From assembly GCA_047602055.1 (NCBI GenBank), contig JASGIG010000001.1, positions 930,001-994,000 on the forward strand: DNA of 64,000 nucleotides, in the 5' to 3' direction. This document shows positions 26,307-34,800 of the stretch, piece after piece. The DNA comes from JAODBQ01 sp047602055 (GTDB lineage Bacteria; Actinomycetota; Acidimicrobiia; Acidimicrobiales; Ilumatobacteraceae). The position numbers were made by a program, and so were the translations under genes. Every line of letters starts with the position of its first letter. The stretch's first letter is position 1. The notes beneath the pieces were generated by a model, which saw only the letters and a program-made list of their open reading frames with translations, was not told where the DNA came from and made no database searches.

Positions 26307-26645
26307 TCAGAGCCGCAACAGCATCCGCAGCACCCGTTCGACCTCGTGCATCACCGGAAGGCTGGCGGTGCCAACGTGATGGACCAGCCGGTCGGTGCTG
26401 ATCGTGCGTACCTGCTCAGCTTGCACATAGCTGGTCCGGTCGAGTCCGGAGTCCTCCTCGACGATCTCGACCCGGCTGGGATAGTTGCGCTTCGTGGTCC
26501 CGATCGGGCAGATCACCGCCAGCCCGTGGCGGTTCGCGGGATCGTCGGAGACGACGAGGACAGGGCGGACGAATGCCGCCTCGTGACCGATCGGCTCGCC
26601 GAGGTCGGCGAGCCAGACCTCGGCGCGACGCGGCAGTTCAGGCAC
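26307..26645 (-). CDS. MazF/PemK-like toxin
   Basis: 112 aa from a GTG at 26645. The family start RRAEVWLADLGEPIGHEAAF is followed by RPVLVVSDDPANRHGLAVIC and the C-terminal VQAEQVRTISTDRLVHHVG, all as in MazF/PemK ribonucleases, which cut mRNA at short sequence motifs. The start overlaps the last 8 bp of the upstream antitoxin-like gene, a normal toxin-antitoxin arrangement with antitoxin first. The track of conserved Arg and Thr residues is complete, so it is probably functional. Confidence 0.88.
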   Translation of the reverse strand: MPELPRRAEVWLADLGEPIGHEAAFVRPVLVVSDDPANRHGLAVICPIGTTKRNYPSRVEIVEEDSGLDRTSYVQAEQVRTISTDRLVHHVGTASLPVMHEVERVLRMLLRL

Positions 26646-26886
26646 GTCGGACGGTGTCGCGTGCGGTGACCGCGTCCCAGAGCCCCGCTTCGACCGCCTC
26701 CGCCGTGGCGACCTCGGGGTCGTCGGCGACCGCATCCGCGGCGGCCGCGAACTCGGTCCAGAAGAGCGCCCGCTCGTACTCCTCCAGCGCGCGGCTGACG
26801 ACCTGATCGGCCGTCTGGCGCGTCCGTGCCCCGAGCTTGTTCACGCGGTCGCGGGTGGAGGTTGCGACCTTGATCGTCGTCGCCAT
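26638..26886 (-). CDS. Ribbon-helix-helix antitoxin (MazE-type partner)
   Basis: 82 aa. The start TTIKVATSTRDRVNKLGART followed by TADQVVSRALEEYERA has the strand-helix-helix pattern of RHH DNA-binding antitoxins; the acidic Ala-rich tail would wrap the toxin. The ATG at 26886 is chosen because the DNA-binding strand begins there and an inverted repeat for autorepression lies just upstream. Confidence 0.8.
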   Translation of the reverse strand: MATTIKVATSTRDRVNKLGARTRQTADQVVSRALEEYERALFWTEFAAAADAVADDPEVATAEAVEAGLWDAVTARDTVRRA

Positions 26887-26893
26887 GCCGCAA

Positions 26894-26922
26894 GTATACG
26901 TGTTCGCTATCTTGGCGTATAC
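26894..26922. promoter_or_regulatory. Operator of the MazEF-like module
   Basis: GTATACG (26894-26900) and CGTATAC (26916-26922) form a perfect inverted repeat, each arm itself containing the palindrome GTATAC. It lies 8 to 36 bp upstream of the antitoxin ATG in a locally AT-rich stretch. RHH antitoxins bind such paired sites to repress their own operon. Confidence 0.65.
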
Positions 26923-26974
26923 CGCCGCGAACGCCATCTCGATCGGATCGGTCGATCGAGGCGATCACAACTCG

Positions 26975-27012
26975 ATATAGGCAAACTATTGAAGTCTGAT
27001 ATTTCCATCTAG
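26975..27012 (+). promoter_or_regulatory. Candidate OxyR site and promoter of ahpC
   Basis: AT-rich stretch with ATAG (26977-26980) and CTAT (26986-26989), then GATA (26998-27001) and CTAG (27009-27012): spaced half-sites reminiscent of OxyR binding sites (ATAG repeats), although the first internal spacing is 5 instead of 7. The regulator oxyR lies downstream of ahpF. The ribosome site GGAGG of ahpC follows at 27036. Confidence 0.5.
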
Positions 27013-27047
27013 CATGACGATCACCCCTCACCCCCGGAGGTTTCGTC

Positions 27048-27614
27048 ATGCCCGTCAACGTCAACACCCAGATCCCCGAGTTCGCGACCACCGCGTACCA
27101 CGACGGCAAGTTCGTCGACGTCGCCAGCGCTGACCTCGCCGGGAAGTGGTCGATCGTGTTCTTCTACCCGGCCGACTTCACGTTCGTCTGCCCGACCGAG
27201 CTCGGTGACCTGGCCGACAACTACGCCGACTTCCAGCGTCTCGGCGTCGAGATCTACTCGGTGTCGACCGACACTCACTTCGTGCACAAGGCGTGGCACG
27301 ACGCGTCCGACACGATCGGCAAGATCAGCTACCCGATGCTCGGTGACGCCAACGGCAGCATCACCAACGGCTTCGGCGTGATGCGCGAGGGCGTCGGGCT
27401 GGCCGACCGGGCGACGTTCCTCGTCGACCCCGACGGCGTCATCCAGTTCATGGAGATCTCCGCCGAGGGCATCGGCCGCAACGCCGTCGAGCTGCTCCGC
27501 AAGGTCAAGGCCGCCCAGTACGTTCGCTCGCACCCGGGCGAGGTCTGCCCGGCCAAGTGGGAAGAGGGCGACGAGACCCTGGCCCCGTCGCTGGACCTCG
27601 TCGGCAAGATCTGA
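27048..27614 (+). CDS. ahpC: Alkyl hydroperoxide reductase subunit C (2-Cys peroxiredoxin)
   Basis: 188 aa. Peroxidatic Cys48 lies in FYPADFTFVCPTEL and resolving Cys167 in HPGEVCPAKW; this is the bacterial AhpC (Prx1) type, 187 aa in E. coli. It reduces hydrogen peroxide and organic hydroperoxides with electrons from AhpF. A strong GGAGG site precedes the ATG. Two tandem copies of repeat family A (about 200 bp) separate it from ahpF. Confidence 0.97.
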   Translation: MPVNVNTQIPEFATTAYHDGKFVDVASADLAGKWSIVFFYPADFTFVCPTELGDLADNYADFQRLGVEIYSVSTDTHFVHKAWHDASDTIGKISYPMLGDANGSITNGFGVMREGVGLADRATFLVDPDGVIQFMEISAEGIGRNAVELLRKVKAAQYVRSHPGEVCPAKWEEGDETLAPSLDLVGKI

Positions 27615-27617
27615 GAT

Positions 27618-27715
27618 GTTCGTGCTTCGGTCGCAGCCAAGCTGCTCCCTGCGCCTGCCGTGCTCGCTGGCTCCGCTGCGCTTCGCCGCTCGCCGCGTGT
27701 TGGATCGGTGGTGAC
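27618..27715 (+). repeat. Dispersed 3 prime repeat family A, copy 3
   Basis: Starts 3 bp after the ahpC stop. Hairpin GCAGC-CAA-GCTGC at 27633-27645, then TGCGCCTGCCGTGCTCGC, CTCCGCTGCGCTTCGCCGCT and the tail GTGTTGGATCGGTGGTGACC. Copy 4 follows at once in the same orientation with an almost identical second half. Confidence 0.8.
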
Positions 27716-27720
27716 CGTGT

Positions 27721-27819
27721 TGTTCGTGCTCCGCTCGCCGCACAGCGGCTCGCTGTGCCTGCCGTGCTCGCTGGCTCCGCTGCGCTTCGCCGCTCGCCGC
27801 GTGTTGGATCGGTGGTGAC
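27721..27819 (+). repeat. Dispersed 3 prime repeat family A, copy 4
   Basis: Tandem to copy 3; the last 60 bp are identical to it, ending 1 bp before the ahpF ATG. Its hairpin is GCCGC-ACA-GCGGC (27737-27749), so both arms differ from copy 3 while the pairing is kept. The repeat therefore also forms the leader of ahpF. Confidence 0.8.
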
Positions 27820-27820
27820 C

Positions 27821-29404
27821 ATGCTGGACGCGGCACTTTCAGAGCAGCTGCGCGGGTACCTGACGAAGATCACCCGGCCGATCGAGCTGGTCGCCAGCCT
27901 CGACGACGGGGCGAAGTCGGCCGAGCTGGCCGGGTTGCTCGACGAGATCGCCGCGCTGTCCGGCCAGGTCACCGTCCGCCGTGACGGCGACGACGAGCGC
28001 CGCCCGTCGTTCGCCATCCGCCGGGTGGGGACGGACGTGTCGGTGACGTTCGCCGGGATCCCGATGGGTCACGAGTTCACGTCGCTGGTGCTCGCCCTCC
28101 TCCAGGTGGGCGGGCACCCGTCGACGGCCGCGCCCGAGCTGCTCCAGCGGATCCAGGACCTCGACGGCGAGCACCACTTCGAGACGTACCTGTCGCTCAG
28201 CTGCCAGAACTGCCCCGACGTGGTGCAGGCGCTGAACCTGATGAGCGTCCTCAACCCGAACATCACCCACGTGGCGATCGACGGCGCGCTGTTCCGCGAG
28301 GAGACCGAGCGGCGCGGCGTGATGTCGGTGCCGATGGTGTTCCGCAACGGCGAGCTGTTCGAGTCCGGGCGGATGACGATCGAGCAGATCGTCGAGCGCC
28401 TCGACGAGGGCGCCGCCGACCGTGCCGCCGCGGCGATCGACGGCAAGGAGCCGTTCGACGTCCTGGTGGTCGGCGGCGGCCCGGCCGGGGCGGCCGCGGC
28501 GATCTACGCGGCCCGCAAGGGCATTCGCACCGGCGTCGTCGCCGAGCGCTTCGGTGGTCAGGTCCTCGACACGATGTCGATCGAGAACCTGATCTCCGTG
28601 CCGTACACCGAAGGCCCGAAGCTCGCCGCTGCGCTCGAGGCGCACGTCCGTGAGTACGACGTCGACGTGATGGACCGCCAGCGGGCGGTCGCGCTCACGC
28701 CGGCAACCGAGGACGGCGGCCTGGCCACCGTGCAGCTGGCCAGCGGAGCGACGCTGCAGGCTCGTTCCGTCGTGCTGTCCACCGGCGCCCGCTGGCGGCA
28801 GATGGGCGTGCCCGGCGAGGCCGAGCACCGCAACAAGGGCGTCACCTACTGCCCGCACTGCGACGGCCCGCTGTTCAAGGGCAAGCGCGTCGCCGTGATC
28901 GGTGGCGGCAACTCCGGGGTCGAGGCGGCCATCGACCTCGCCGGCGTCGTCGCCCACGTCACCCTGCTGGAGTTCGACGGCGTGCTGCGCGCCGACGACG
29001 TCCTGCAGCGCAAGCTGCGCAGCCTGCCCAACGTCGACGTGATCGTCAGCGCGGCGACCACCGAGGTGCTCGGCGACGGGGCCGTGCGCGGCCTGCGCTA
29101 CACCGACCGCGAGTCGGGCGCGTCACACGACCTCGCCCTCGAGGGGATCTTCGTGCAGATCGGCCTGCTGCCGAACACGGAGTGGCTGGAGGGCGCGGTC
29201 GAGCTGAGCGGGCGCGGCGAGATCGTCGTCGACGAGCGTGGGGCCACCTCGGTGCCCGGCGTGTTCGCCGCCGGCGACTGCACGACGGTGCCGTACAAGC
29301 AGATCGTCGTCGCGCTCGGCGCCGGCTCGACCGCTGCCCTGAGCGCGTTCGACCACCTGATCCGCAGCACCGCCCCGCGGGCCGAGGTCGCCCCTGTCGC
29401 GTAG
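27821..29404 (+). CDS. ahpF: Alkyl hydroperoxide reductase subunit F
   Basis: 527 aa flavoprotein disulfide reductase that reloads AhpC. The N-terminal tandem thioredoxin-fold domain carries Cys128-x-x-Cys131 (CQNC); the thioredoxin-reductase-like part has the FAD motif GGGPAGAAAAIYAARKG and redox Cys344-x-x-Cys347 (CPHC), with GGGNSGVEAAIDLAG for the pyridine nucleotide. Cys positions match E. coli AhpF within one residue. The ATG at 27821 lies directly after repeat copy 4. Together with ahpC and oxyR this forms a complete peroxide-response locus. Confidence 0.97.
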   Translation: MLDAALSEQLRGYLTKITRPIELVASLDDGAKSAELAGLLDEIAALSGQVTVRRDGDDERRPSFAIRRVGTDVSVTFAGIPMGHEFTSLVLALLQVGGHPSTAAPELLQRIQDLDGEHHFETYLSLSCQNCPDVVQALNLMSVLNPNITHVAIDGALFREETERRGVMSVPMVFRNGELFESGRMTIEQIVERLDEGAADRAAAAIDGKEPFDVLVVGGGPAGAAAAIYAARKGIRTGVVAERFGGQVLDTMSIENLISVPYTEGPKLAAALEAHVREYDVDVMDRQRAVALTPATEDGGLATVQLASGATLQARSVVLSTGARWRQMGVPGEAEHRNKGVTYCPHCDGPLFKGKRVAVIGGGNSGVEAAIDLAGVVAHVTLLEFDGVLRADDVLQRKLRSLPNVDVIVSAATTEVLGDGAVRGLRYTDRESGASHDLALEGIFVQIGLLPNTEWLEGAVELSGRGEIVVDERGATSVPGVFAAGDCTTVPYKQIVVALGAGSTAALSAFDHLIRSTAPRAEVAPVA

Positions 29405-29417
29405 CCTGTCTGCCGAC

Positions 29418-29502
29418 CCAGGACGCGGCGAGCGCCGAAGCGCAGCGGAGGCGGCGAGCACGGCAGGCGAAGGGAGCGGCTTGGCCGCGACCGGAGCACG
29501 GG
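29418..29502 (-). repeat. Dispersed 3 prime repeat family A, copy 5
   Basis: Minus-strand orientation, between ahpF and oxyR. Shows GACGCGGCGAGCGCCGAAG, GCGGCGAGCACGGCAGGCG and the hairpin GCGGC-TTG-GCCGC (29476-29488). It is the only copy that does not follow a stop codon on its own strand. Confidence 0.75.
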
Positions 29503-29520
29503 CATGAACGGGGGCAGTCG

Positions 29521-30447
29521 ATGAACCTGCGAGACCTCAGCTACCTCGTGGCGCTGGACGACCACCGTCACTTCGGTCGTGCTGCCGAGGCCTGCTTCGT
29601 CAGCCAGCCGACGCTGTCGACGCAGCTGAAGAAGCTGGAGGACGAGCTCGGCGTCGAGCTGATCGAGCGCAGCCCACGCCACGTGATGCTCACCGAGACC
29701 GGCCGCCAGGTGGTGGAGGCGGCGCGGGTCGTGCTCGACGAGACGGCGCGGATCCGGGCGATCGCCGCCCAGGCCCGAGACCCGCGCTCGGGCTCGATCC
29801 GTCTCGGGCTGTTCCCGACGCTCGGCCCGTACCTGCTGCCGCACGTCGTGCCGGCGCTGCGCCGGCAGCTCCCCGACCTCGAGGTGCTGCTCGTCGAGGA
29901 CAAGACCGACCCGCTGCTCGACCAGCTGAACAACGGCCGCGTCGACGCTGCCGTCCTCGCGCTGCCGGTCCCGGCGGACCATCTCGTGCGCGACGTGCTG
30001 TTCACCGAGGACTTCCTGCTGGCGGTGCCGCGTGGGCATCCGCTGGCCGACGGCGGCGACCCCGTCGACGTCTCGGTTCTGCAGGGCGCGCCGGTGCTGC
30101 TACTGGAGGAGGGCCACTGCCTGCGGCAGCAGGCACTGGAGGTCTGCCACCTGGCGCAGTCCACCGAGCGGCGCGACTTCCGGGCGACGAGCCTGGAAAC
30201 CCTGCGCCAGATGGTCGGTGCCGGTGTCGGGGTCACCCTCCTGCCCGAGCTGGCGGTGCACCCGCCCGTACCGCCGTCGGAGGACCTGCAGCTGCTGCGC
30301 TTCCGCGACCCGGTGCCGTCGCGCACGGTGGCGATGTTCTGGCGCCCGACGAGCGTCTACCGCGACCTGCTGCCCGAGGTCGCCGGCGTCCTGCGCGACC
30401 TGCCCGCCGGCCTCGTCCACGCACCGCCGGCGAGGGGCGCAGCATGA
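29521..30447 (+). CDS. oxyR: Peroxide-sensing LysR-type regulator OxyR
   Basis: 308 aa LysR-family protein. The winged HTH is at the N-terminus (MNLRDLSYLVALDDHRHFGR; CFVSQPTLSTQLKKLEDELG). The redox-switch cysteines are Cys200 and Cys209 in EGHCLRQQALEVC, equivalent to Cys199 and Cys208 in E. coli OxyR. Disulfide formation on peroxide exposure turns the protein into an activator. It sits downstream of ahpC-ahpF, the presumed targets; many actinobacteria instead carry oxyR divergently. Confidence 0.95.
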   Translation: MNLRDLSYLVALDDHRHFGRAAEACFVSQPTLSTQLKKLEDELGVELIERSPRHVMLTETGRQVVEAARVVLDETARIRAIAAQARDPRSGSIRLGLFPTLGPYLLPHVVPALRRQLPDLEVLLVEDKTDPLLDQLNNGRVDAAVLALPVPADHLVRDVLFTEDFLLAVPRGHPLADGGDPVDVSVLQGAPVLLLEEGHCLRQQALEVCHLAQSTERRDFRATSLETLRQMVGAGVGVTLLPELAVHPPVPPSEDLQLLRFRDPVPSRTVAMFWRPTSVYRDLLPEVAGVLRDLPAGLVHAPPARGAA

Positions 30448-30513
30448 CCACGTCGGCGGCGTCGCCGCAGCGCAGCGGCTGCAGAACGATCTGCTCGGGT
30501 TCGCCGGCCTTGC

Positions 30514-30687
30514 TCAGTCCTTGGTGCCCTGGATCTGGTCGATGACGTCGTCGGCCTTGTCGGCGATCGCCCCGATCGTGCCGCCCTCTTTGGCCTTGGC
30601 CTCGACGATGTCCTCGGCCTTGTCGAGCAGCGGGTTGTCCTTGATGTCGCCGAGGGCGTCTTTGGCCTTGTTCAGGAAGTCACTCAT
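30514..30687 (-). CDS. Small acidic helical protein (MT0933-antitoxin-like)
   Basis: 57 aa, highly charged and Lys/Asp-rich: MSDFLNKAKDALGDIKDNPL at the start and DKADDVIDQIQGTKD at the end, with a repeated DKA-D-VI/V pattern. It resembles the small MT0933-type antitoxin family and, less, CsbD-like stress proteins. No toxin partner is adjacent. The gene stands alone between oxyR and the MFS transporter; its sequence is too regular to be chance, but the function is open. Confidence 0.7.
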   Translation of the reverse strand: MSDFLNKAKDALGDIKDNPLLDKAEDIVEAKAKEGGTIGAIADKADDVIDQIQGTKD

Positions 30688-30714
30688 GGATGCAGACCGT
30701 AGCCAAGGCGGCTG

Positions 30715-32026
30715 TCAGGCGGCGACCGGCGAGTCGGTGACCTTGGCGCTGTCGACGATCAGGCCGGAGCGCTGGCGGAGCCGGTCCGAGATCGACACGC
30801 CCTGGCGCCCGGCGAGCAGGGCCGTGGCGACGACCGTGCCGACCGCCGTGAGCGCCCCGCCGCCGATCAGCGTCCAGCGGGCGCCCCACTGCTCGGCCAC
30901 CCAGCCGAGGATCGGCGCGCCGAGCGGCGTGCCGCCCATGAAGATCATCATGTACAGGGCCATCACCCTGCCGCGCATCTCCGCGGACACGCGCATCTGC
31001 ACGAACGCGTTGGCCGTGGCGATCATCAGCAGCGACGTGATCCCGCACAGCGGCTGGCTGACGGCGAACAGCAGGTACGTCGGGGCGAGGCCGGAGAGGA
31101 TCTCGACGAGCCCGAAGGCGATCGCGCAGGCGACGATCACGGTCTGGCGGGGGACGGCCCGGCGGGCGGCGATCAGCGAACCGGCCAGCGAGCCGATCGC
31201 CAGGATCGAGCCGAGGAGGCCGTACTCGCCGGCACCCTTGCCGAACACCTCGGTCGCCATCAGCGCGGTCGTCATCTGGAAGTTGAAGCCGAACGTGCCG
31301 GCGCAGAACACGATCGCCAGGATCAGGATGATGTCCGGCCGGGAGCGCACGTAGCGCACGCCGTCGCGGAGCTGGCCCTTCGCCCGGCCGATCGGTCTAG
31401 CCGGGGTCATCTCCGACTGGCGCATCAGCAGCAGCGACACGACCACGGCCGCGTAGCTGACCCCGTTGAGCATGATCACCCAGCCGGTGGCGCGCACACC
31501 GGAGCCCATCATCGCGATGAGCATGCCGGCCAGCGCCGGGCCGATCATCCGGGCCAGGTTGAACGACGCCGAGTTGAGGCCGACGGCGTTGGCCAGGTTC
31601 TTGTCGTCGACCATCTCGTTGACGAACGCCTGGCGGGCCGGCACGTCGAGCGCGGCTGGCCGTGCCGAACAGGAACGTCAGCACGTAGACGTGCCACACG
31701 TTGATGTTCCCGGTGACGGCGAGCGTCCCCATCAGCAGGGCGGTGGCGCCCATGATCGACTGCGTCCAGTTGAGGACGACGCGCTTCGCGTAGCGGTCGG
31801 CGAGGACACCGGCGAAGGGCGAGAACAGCAGGGTCGGCAGGAACTGCAGACCGGTGGTGATGCCCAGCGCGCTGGCGCTGCCGGTGAGCGCGAGCACCAG
31901 CCAGTCCTGGGCGACGCGCTGTAGCCAGGTGCCGATGTTCGACAGCAGCGACCCGGTGGCGAACAGCCGGTAGTTGCGGAACTTCAGCGCAGCGAACGTC
32001 CGGGACGATTCGAGTGAGCGCTTCAT
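30715..32026 (-). pseudogene. MFS exporter (EntS-like) broken by one frameshift
   Basis: About 437 aa, 12-helix transporter of the MFS_3 group. The N-terminal part (FAALKFRNYRLFATGSLLSN; GFADR-type motif as LADRYAKR) reads to VLTFLFGTAS at about 31662; the expected ALDVPARQAFVNEM follows in another frame and then continues to the end. One extra C in the CAGCCGCG run explains the break. Relatives export siderophores, drugs or metabolites. Both halves are well preserved, so an assembly indel is plausible. Confidence 0.82.
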
Positions 32027-32102
32027 CGCTGCTCACCGTCCGTCAACACGGTACGTCATCCTAACACTTAGACAGGCGAATGATTGCTCGGGAAACGACC
32101 CG

Positions 32103-33281
32103 TCAATGTGACCTCGGCAACCCGAGGACGTGTTGGGCGATGTAGCTGAGGATCAGCTCCTGGCTGATCGGGGCGATGCGCTGCAGGCGGGCCTCGCGGA
32201 AGTAGCGCTCGACGTGGTACTCGGTGGCGTAGCCGAACCCGCCATGGGTCTGCACGGCGCGGTCGGCGACGAAGTACCCGGCCTCGGCGGCGAGGTACTT
32301 GGCCATGTTCGCCTCCTCGCCGCACGGCAGGCCGGCGTCGAGGCGCAGACCCGCCTCGCGGATCATCAGCGCCGCGGCGCGCAGCTTGGCGTAGCCTTCG
32401 GCGAGGGGGAACGAGATCGCCTGGTTCTTGCCGATCGGACGGTCGAACACCACCCGCTCGTTGGCGTAGCGCACCGCCCGGCGCAGCGCGGCCAGCCCGA
32501 TGCCGAGCGCCTCGGAGGCGACGAGGATGCGCTCGGCGTTGAGGCCGTCGAGTAGGTACTGGAAGCCCTTGCCCTCCTCGCCGACACGGTCCTCCACCGG
32601 GACGAGCACGTCGTCGTAGGTCGTCTCGCACGACACCACGGCGTTGCGCCCCATCTTCGGGATCGCCACCGCGCCGACGCCGGGGGCGTGACGGTCGACG
32701 AGGAACAGCGTCATCCCCTGCGTCGGCTTGGCGCACTCGGCGAGCGGGGTGGTGCGGGTGAGCAGGAGGATGCGGTCGGCGAACAGCGCCTTGGTGGTCC
32801 ACACCTTGCGGCCGTTGATCACGTAGTGGTCGCCGTCGCGCACCGCTCGCGTCGTGATCTTCGTCGTGTCCGTGCCGGCGTCGGGCTCGGTGACGCCGAA
32901 CGCGGCGTGCAGCGAGCCGTCGGCGATCGACGGCAGGAAGCGCCGCTTCATCTCCTCGGTGCCGTGGAGGACGACCGGGTGCATCCCGAAGATCGACAGG
33001 TGGATCGCCGACGCCCCGTTCATGCACGCCCCCGACGCGGCGACCTCCTCGAGCACGGCGGCGGCGTGGCGGATGCCCTGGCCGCCACCGCCGTACGCCT
33101 CGGGGATGGCGATGCCGATCCAGCCCCCCTCGGCCATCGCCGTGTAGAACTCGTGGGGAAAGCGGTGTTCGGTGTCGCACGCGGACCAGTAGTCGTCGGG
33201 GAACTGGCTGCAGACGGCGGCGACGGCCTCGCGGATCAAGAGGATGTCTTCGTCGGTCTCGCGCGGCTCCATGCGCGGCAC
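32103..33281 (-). CDS. Acyl-CoA dehydrogenase
   Basis: 392 aa, standard length. The N-terminal helical domain includes GWIGIAIPEAYGGGGQG, the substrate/FAD strand domain FGVTEPDAGTDTTKITTRA and NGRKVWTTKA, and the C-terminal domain ends with QTHGGFGYATEYHVERYFRE. FAD-dependent alpha,beta-desaturation of an acyl-CoA is expected; the substrate is not evident. An ATG nine bases further in (33272) is an equally good start. Divergent from the AlkB-like gene with about 60 bp between them. Confidence 0.92.
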   Translation of the reverse strand: MPRMEPRETDEDILLIREAVAAVCSQFPDDYWSACDTEHRFPHEFYTAMAEGGWIGIAIPEAYGGGGQGIRHAAAVLEEVAASGACMNGASAIHLSIFGMHPVVLHGTEEMKRRFLPSIADGSLHAAFGVTEPDAGTDTTKITTRAVRDGDHYVINGRKVWTTKALFADRILLLTRTTPLAECAKPTQGMTLFLVDRHAPGVGAVAIPKMGRNAVVSCETTYDDVLVPVEDRVGEEGKGFQYLLDGLNAERILVASEALGIGLAALRRAVRYANERVVFDRPIGKNQAISFPLAEGYAKLRAAALMIREAGLRLDAGLPCGEEANMAKYLAAEAGYFVADRAVQTHGGFGYATEYHVERYFREARLQRIAPISQELILSYIAQHVLGLPRSH

Positions 33282-33344
33282 GTTACGACCGGGCGATTCG
33301 TCGTGCCGACCTCACACGACGGCGGCCTGGTGCGTTGACCCGGC

Positions 33345-34208
33345 ATGGGAACGCTGATCTCCTCCGGTCGATCGAGCCGCCGCGGTGGCGTGCCGACCGT
33401 GCTGCCGGCGCCGGCCGAGCGCGGCCCGGCGCAGCTCGACCTGGCCGAGTCCCGCCCGGCGCGCACCGAGCCGCTGCCGGGCGTCGTCCACCTCGCCGAC
33501 TGGCTGACGCCCGAGCAGCAGGCTGCGCTGGTCGCCGACTTCCGCCGCTGGGCCGAGCCACCTGCCGGCCTGCGTCACCCGCGGGTGCCGACCGGTCACG
33601 TGATGACCGTGCAGTCGGTGTGCCTCGGCTGGCACTGGTGGCCCTACGCGTACTCGCGCACCGCCGACGACACCGACGGCGCACCGGTCAAGCCGCTGCC
33701 CGACGAGATGGTCGCACTGGCCCGCCGCGCCGTCGCCGACACGTTCGGCGCCGAGGAAGGTTTGCAGTACGAACCGGATGCGGCGATCGTCAACCTCTAC
33801 GCGGCGGGTGCCCGCCTCGGGCTGCACCAGGACGGCGAGGAGCCGTCGCCGGCACCGGTCGTCACGATCAGCCTCGGCGACACGTGCACCTTCCGGTTGG
33901 CCGGCGTCGAGCGTCGTACGGGGCCGTTCACCGACGTCGAGCTGCGCTCGGGCGACCTGCTCGTGTTCGGCGGCCCGAGCCGGCGGATCTTCCACGGCGT
34001 CCCCAAGGTGGCGGGCGGCACCGGCCCGAGATGGATCGACCTGCCCGGCCGGCTGAGCATCACCGTCCGTCAGACCGGCTTCGAAGCCGAGCGGACAGGT
34101 GAGGTGACCGATGATCACGGTTCGGTGGTCTCGGCGGGCGCAGCCGGACGAGATGGGCGTCGTTCGGCTCACGGGGTGGGCCTTCCGCTGACGCCCTCGG
34201 CATCGTGA
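33345..34208 (+). CDS. alkB: AlkB-like DNA/RNA alkylation demethylase
   Basis: 287 aa Fe(II)/2-oxoglutarate dioxygenase of the AlkB type, which removes methyl groups such as 1-methyladenine and 3-methylcytosine by oxidation. Iron ligands His161 and Asp163 are in LGLHQDGEE and distal His217 in IFHGVPK; Arg242 in SITVRQTGF binds 2-oxoglutarate. NLYAAGARLG before the HxD is the AlkB signature. The first 50 residues and the last 40 are low-complexity extensions. It is followed by a sigma factor and Ogt, a compact alkylation-damage unit. Confidence 0.92.
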   Translation: MGTLISSGRSSRRGGVPTVLPAPAERGPAQLDLAESRPARTEPLPGVVHLADWLTPEQQAALVADFRRWAEPPAGLRHPRVPTGHVMTVQSVCLGWHWWPYAYSRTADDTDGAPVKPLPDEMVALARRAVADTFGAEEGLQYEPDAAIVNLYAAGARLGLHQDGEEPSPAPVVTISLGDTCTFRLAGVERRTGPFTDVELRSGDLLVFGGPSRRIFHGVPKVAGGTGPRWIDLPGRLSITVRQTGFEAERTGEVTDDHGSVVSAGAAGRDGRRSAHGVGLPLTPSAS

Positions 34209-34229
34209 ACCGGTTGGCATCATCTCCAG

Positions 34230-34697
34230 GTGGATCCGTTCGAGCAGGTCGTGCGCGACCACGGCGACGTGGTGTGGCGGGTGTGCCGTGCCCTGCTGGG
34301 GCCGGCCGACGCCGACGACGCCTGGCAGGAGACGTTCCTCGCCGCCCTCGGCGCCTACCCACGCCTGCGCCCGGACAGCAACGTGCGCGGCTGGCTGGTG
34401 ACGATCGCCCATCGCAAGGCGCTCGACCGGCTGCGGGCCGCGGGCCGGCAGGCGACGCCGACAGCGACGCCGCCGGAGCGGACGGTCGTGGCGGACCCGC
34501 TCTCCCCGGACGACGAGCTGACGGCCGCGCTGGGCGCGTTGGCCCCGAAGCAGCGCACCGCGGTCGTCGCCCGCTACATCGCCGACCTGTCGTATGCCGA
34601 CGTTGCCGCCCTGCTCGACTCGTCGGAAGCCGCGGCCCGGCGCAACGCGGCGGACGGCATCGCTCGCCTGCGCCAACTCCTCGGCGAGGCGCGATGA
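34230..34697 (+). CDS. ECF-like RNA polymerase sigma factor
   Basis: 155 aa from a GTG start. Region 2 is seen as FEQVVRDHGDVVWRVCRALL with DADDAWQETFLAALGAYP, and region 4 as LGALAPKQRTAVVARYIADL followed by YADVAALLDSSEAAARRNA. The length and order suit an ECF sigma factor without an obvious membrane anti-sigma gene beside it. Its position between alkB and ogt suggests it directs their expression, much as Ada-type regulators do elsewhere; that is inference. Confidence 0.85.
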   Translation: MDPFEQVVRDHGDVVWRVCRALLGPADADDAWQETFLAALGAYPRLRPDSNVRGWLVTIAHRKALDRLRAAGRQATPTATPPERTVVADPLSPDDELTAALGALAPKQRTAVVARYIADLSYADVAALLDSSEAAARRNAADGIARLRQLLGEAR

Positions 34698-34749
34698 CCG
34701 TCATCTGTCCAGACCTCGACGTCCGATCGTGCGCTTTCGGCTCGTTCGT

Positions 34750-34772
34750 GCGTCAGGAACGGAACTTGACGC
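34750..34772. repeat. Inverted repeat sharing a word with the 16069 element
   Basis: GCGTCA (34750-34755) and TGACGC (34767-34772) pair around AGGAACGGAACT-like spacer. The string GGAACTTGACGC and the preceding CGTGCGTC also occur at 16067-16091. It lies in the 100-bp gap between the sigma factor and ogt and could carry an ogt promoter or operator. Confidence 0.4.
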
Positions 34773-34800
34773 CGGATCGCGCCGGACGGGGCGGGCAGCG

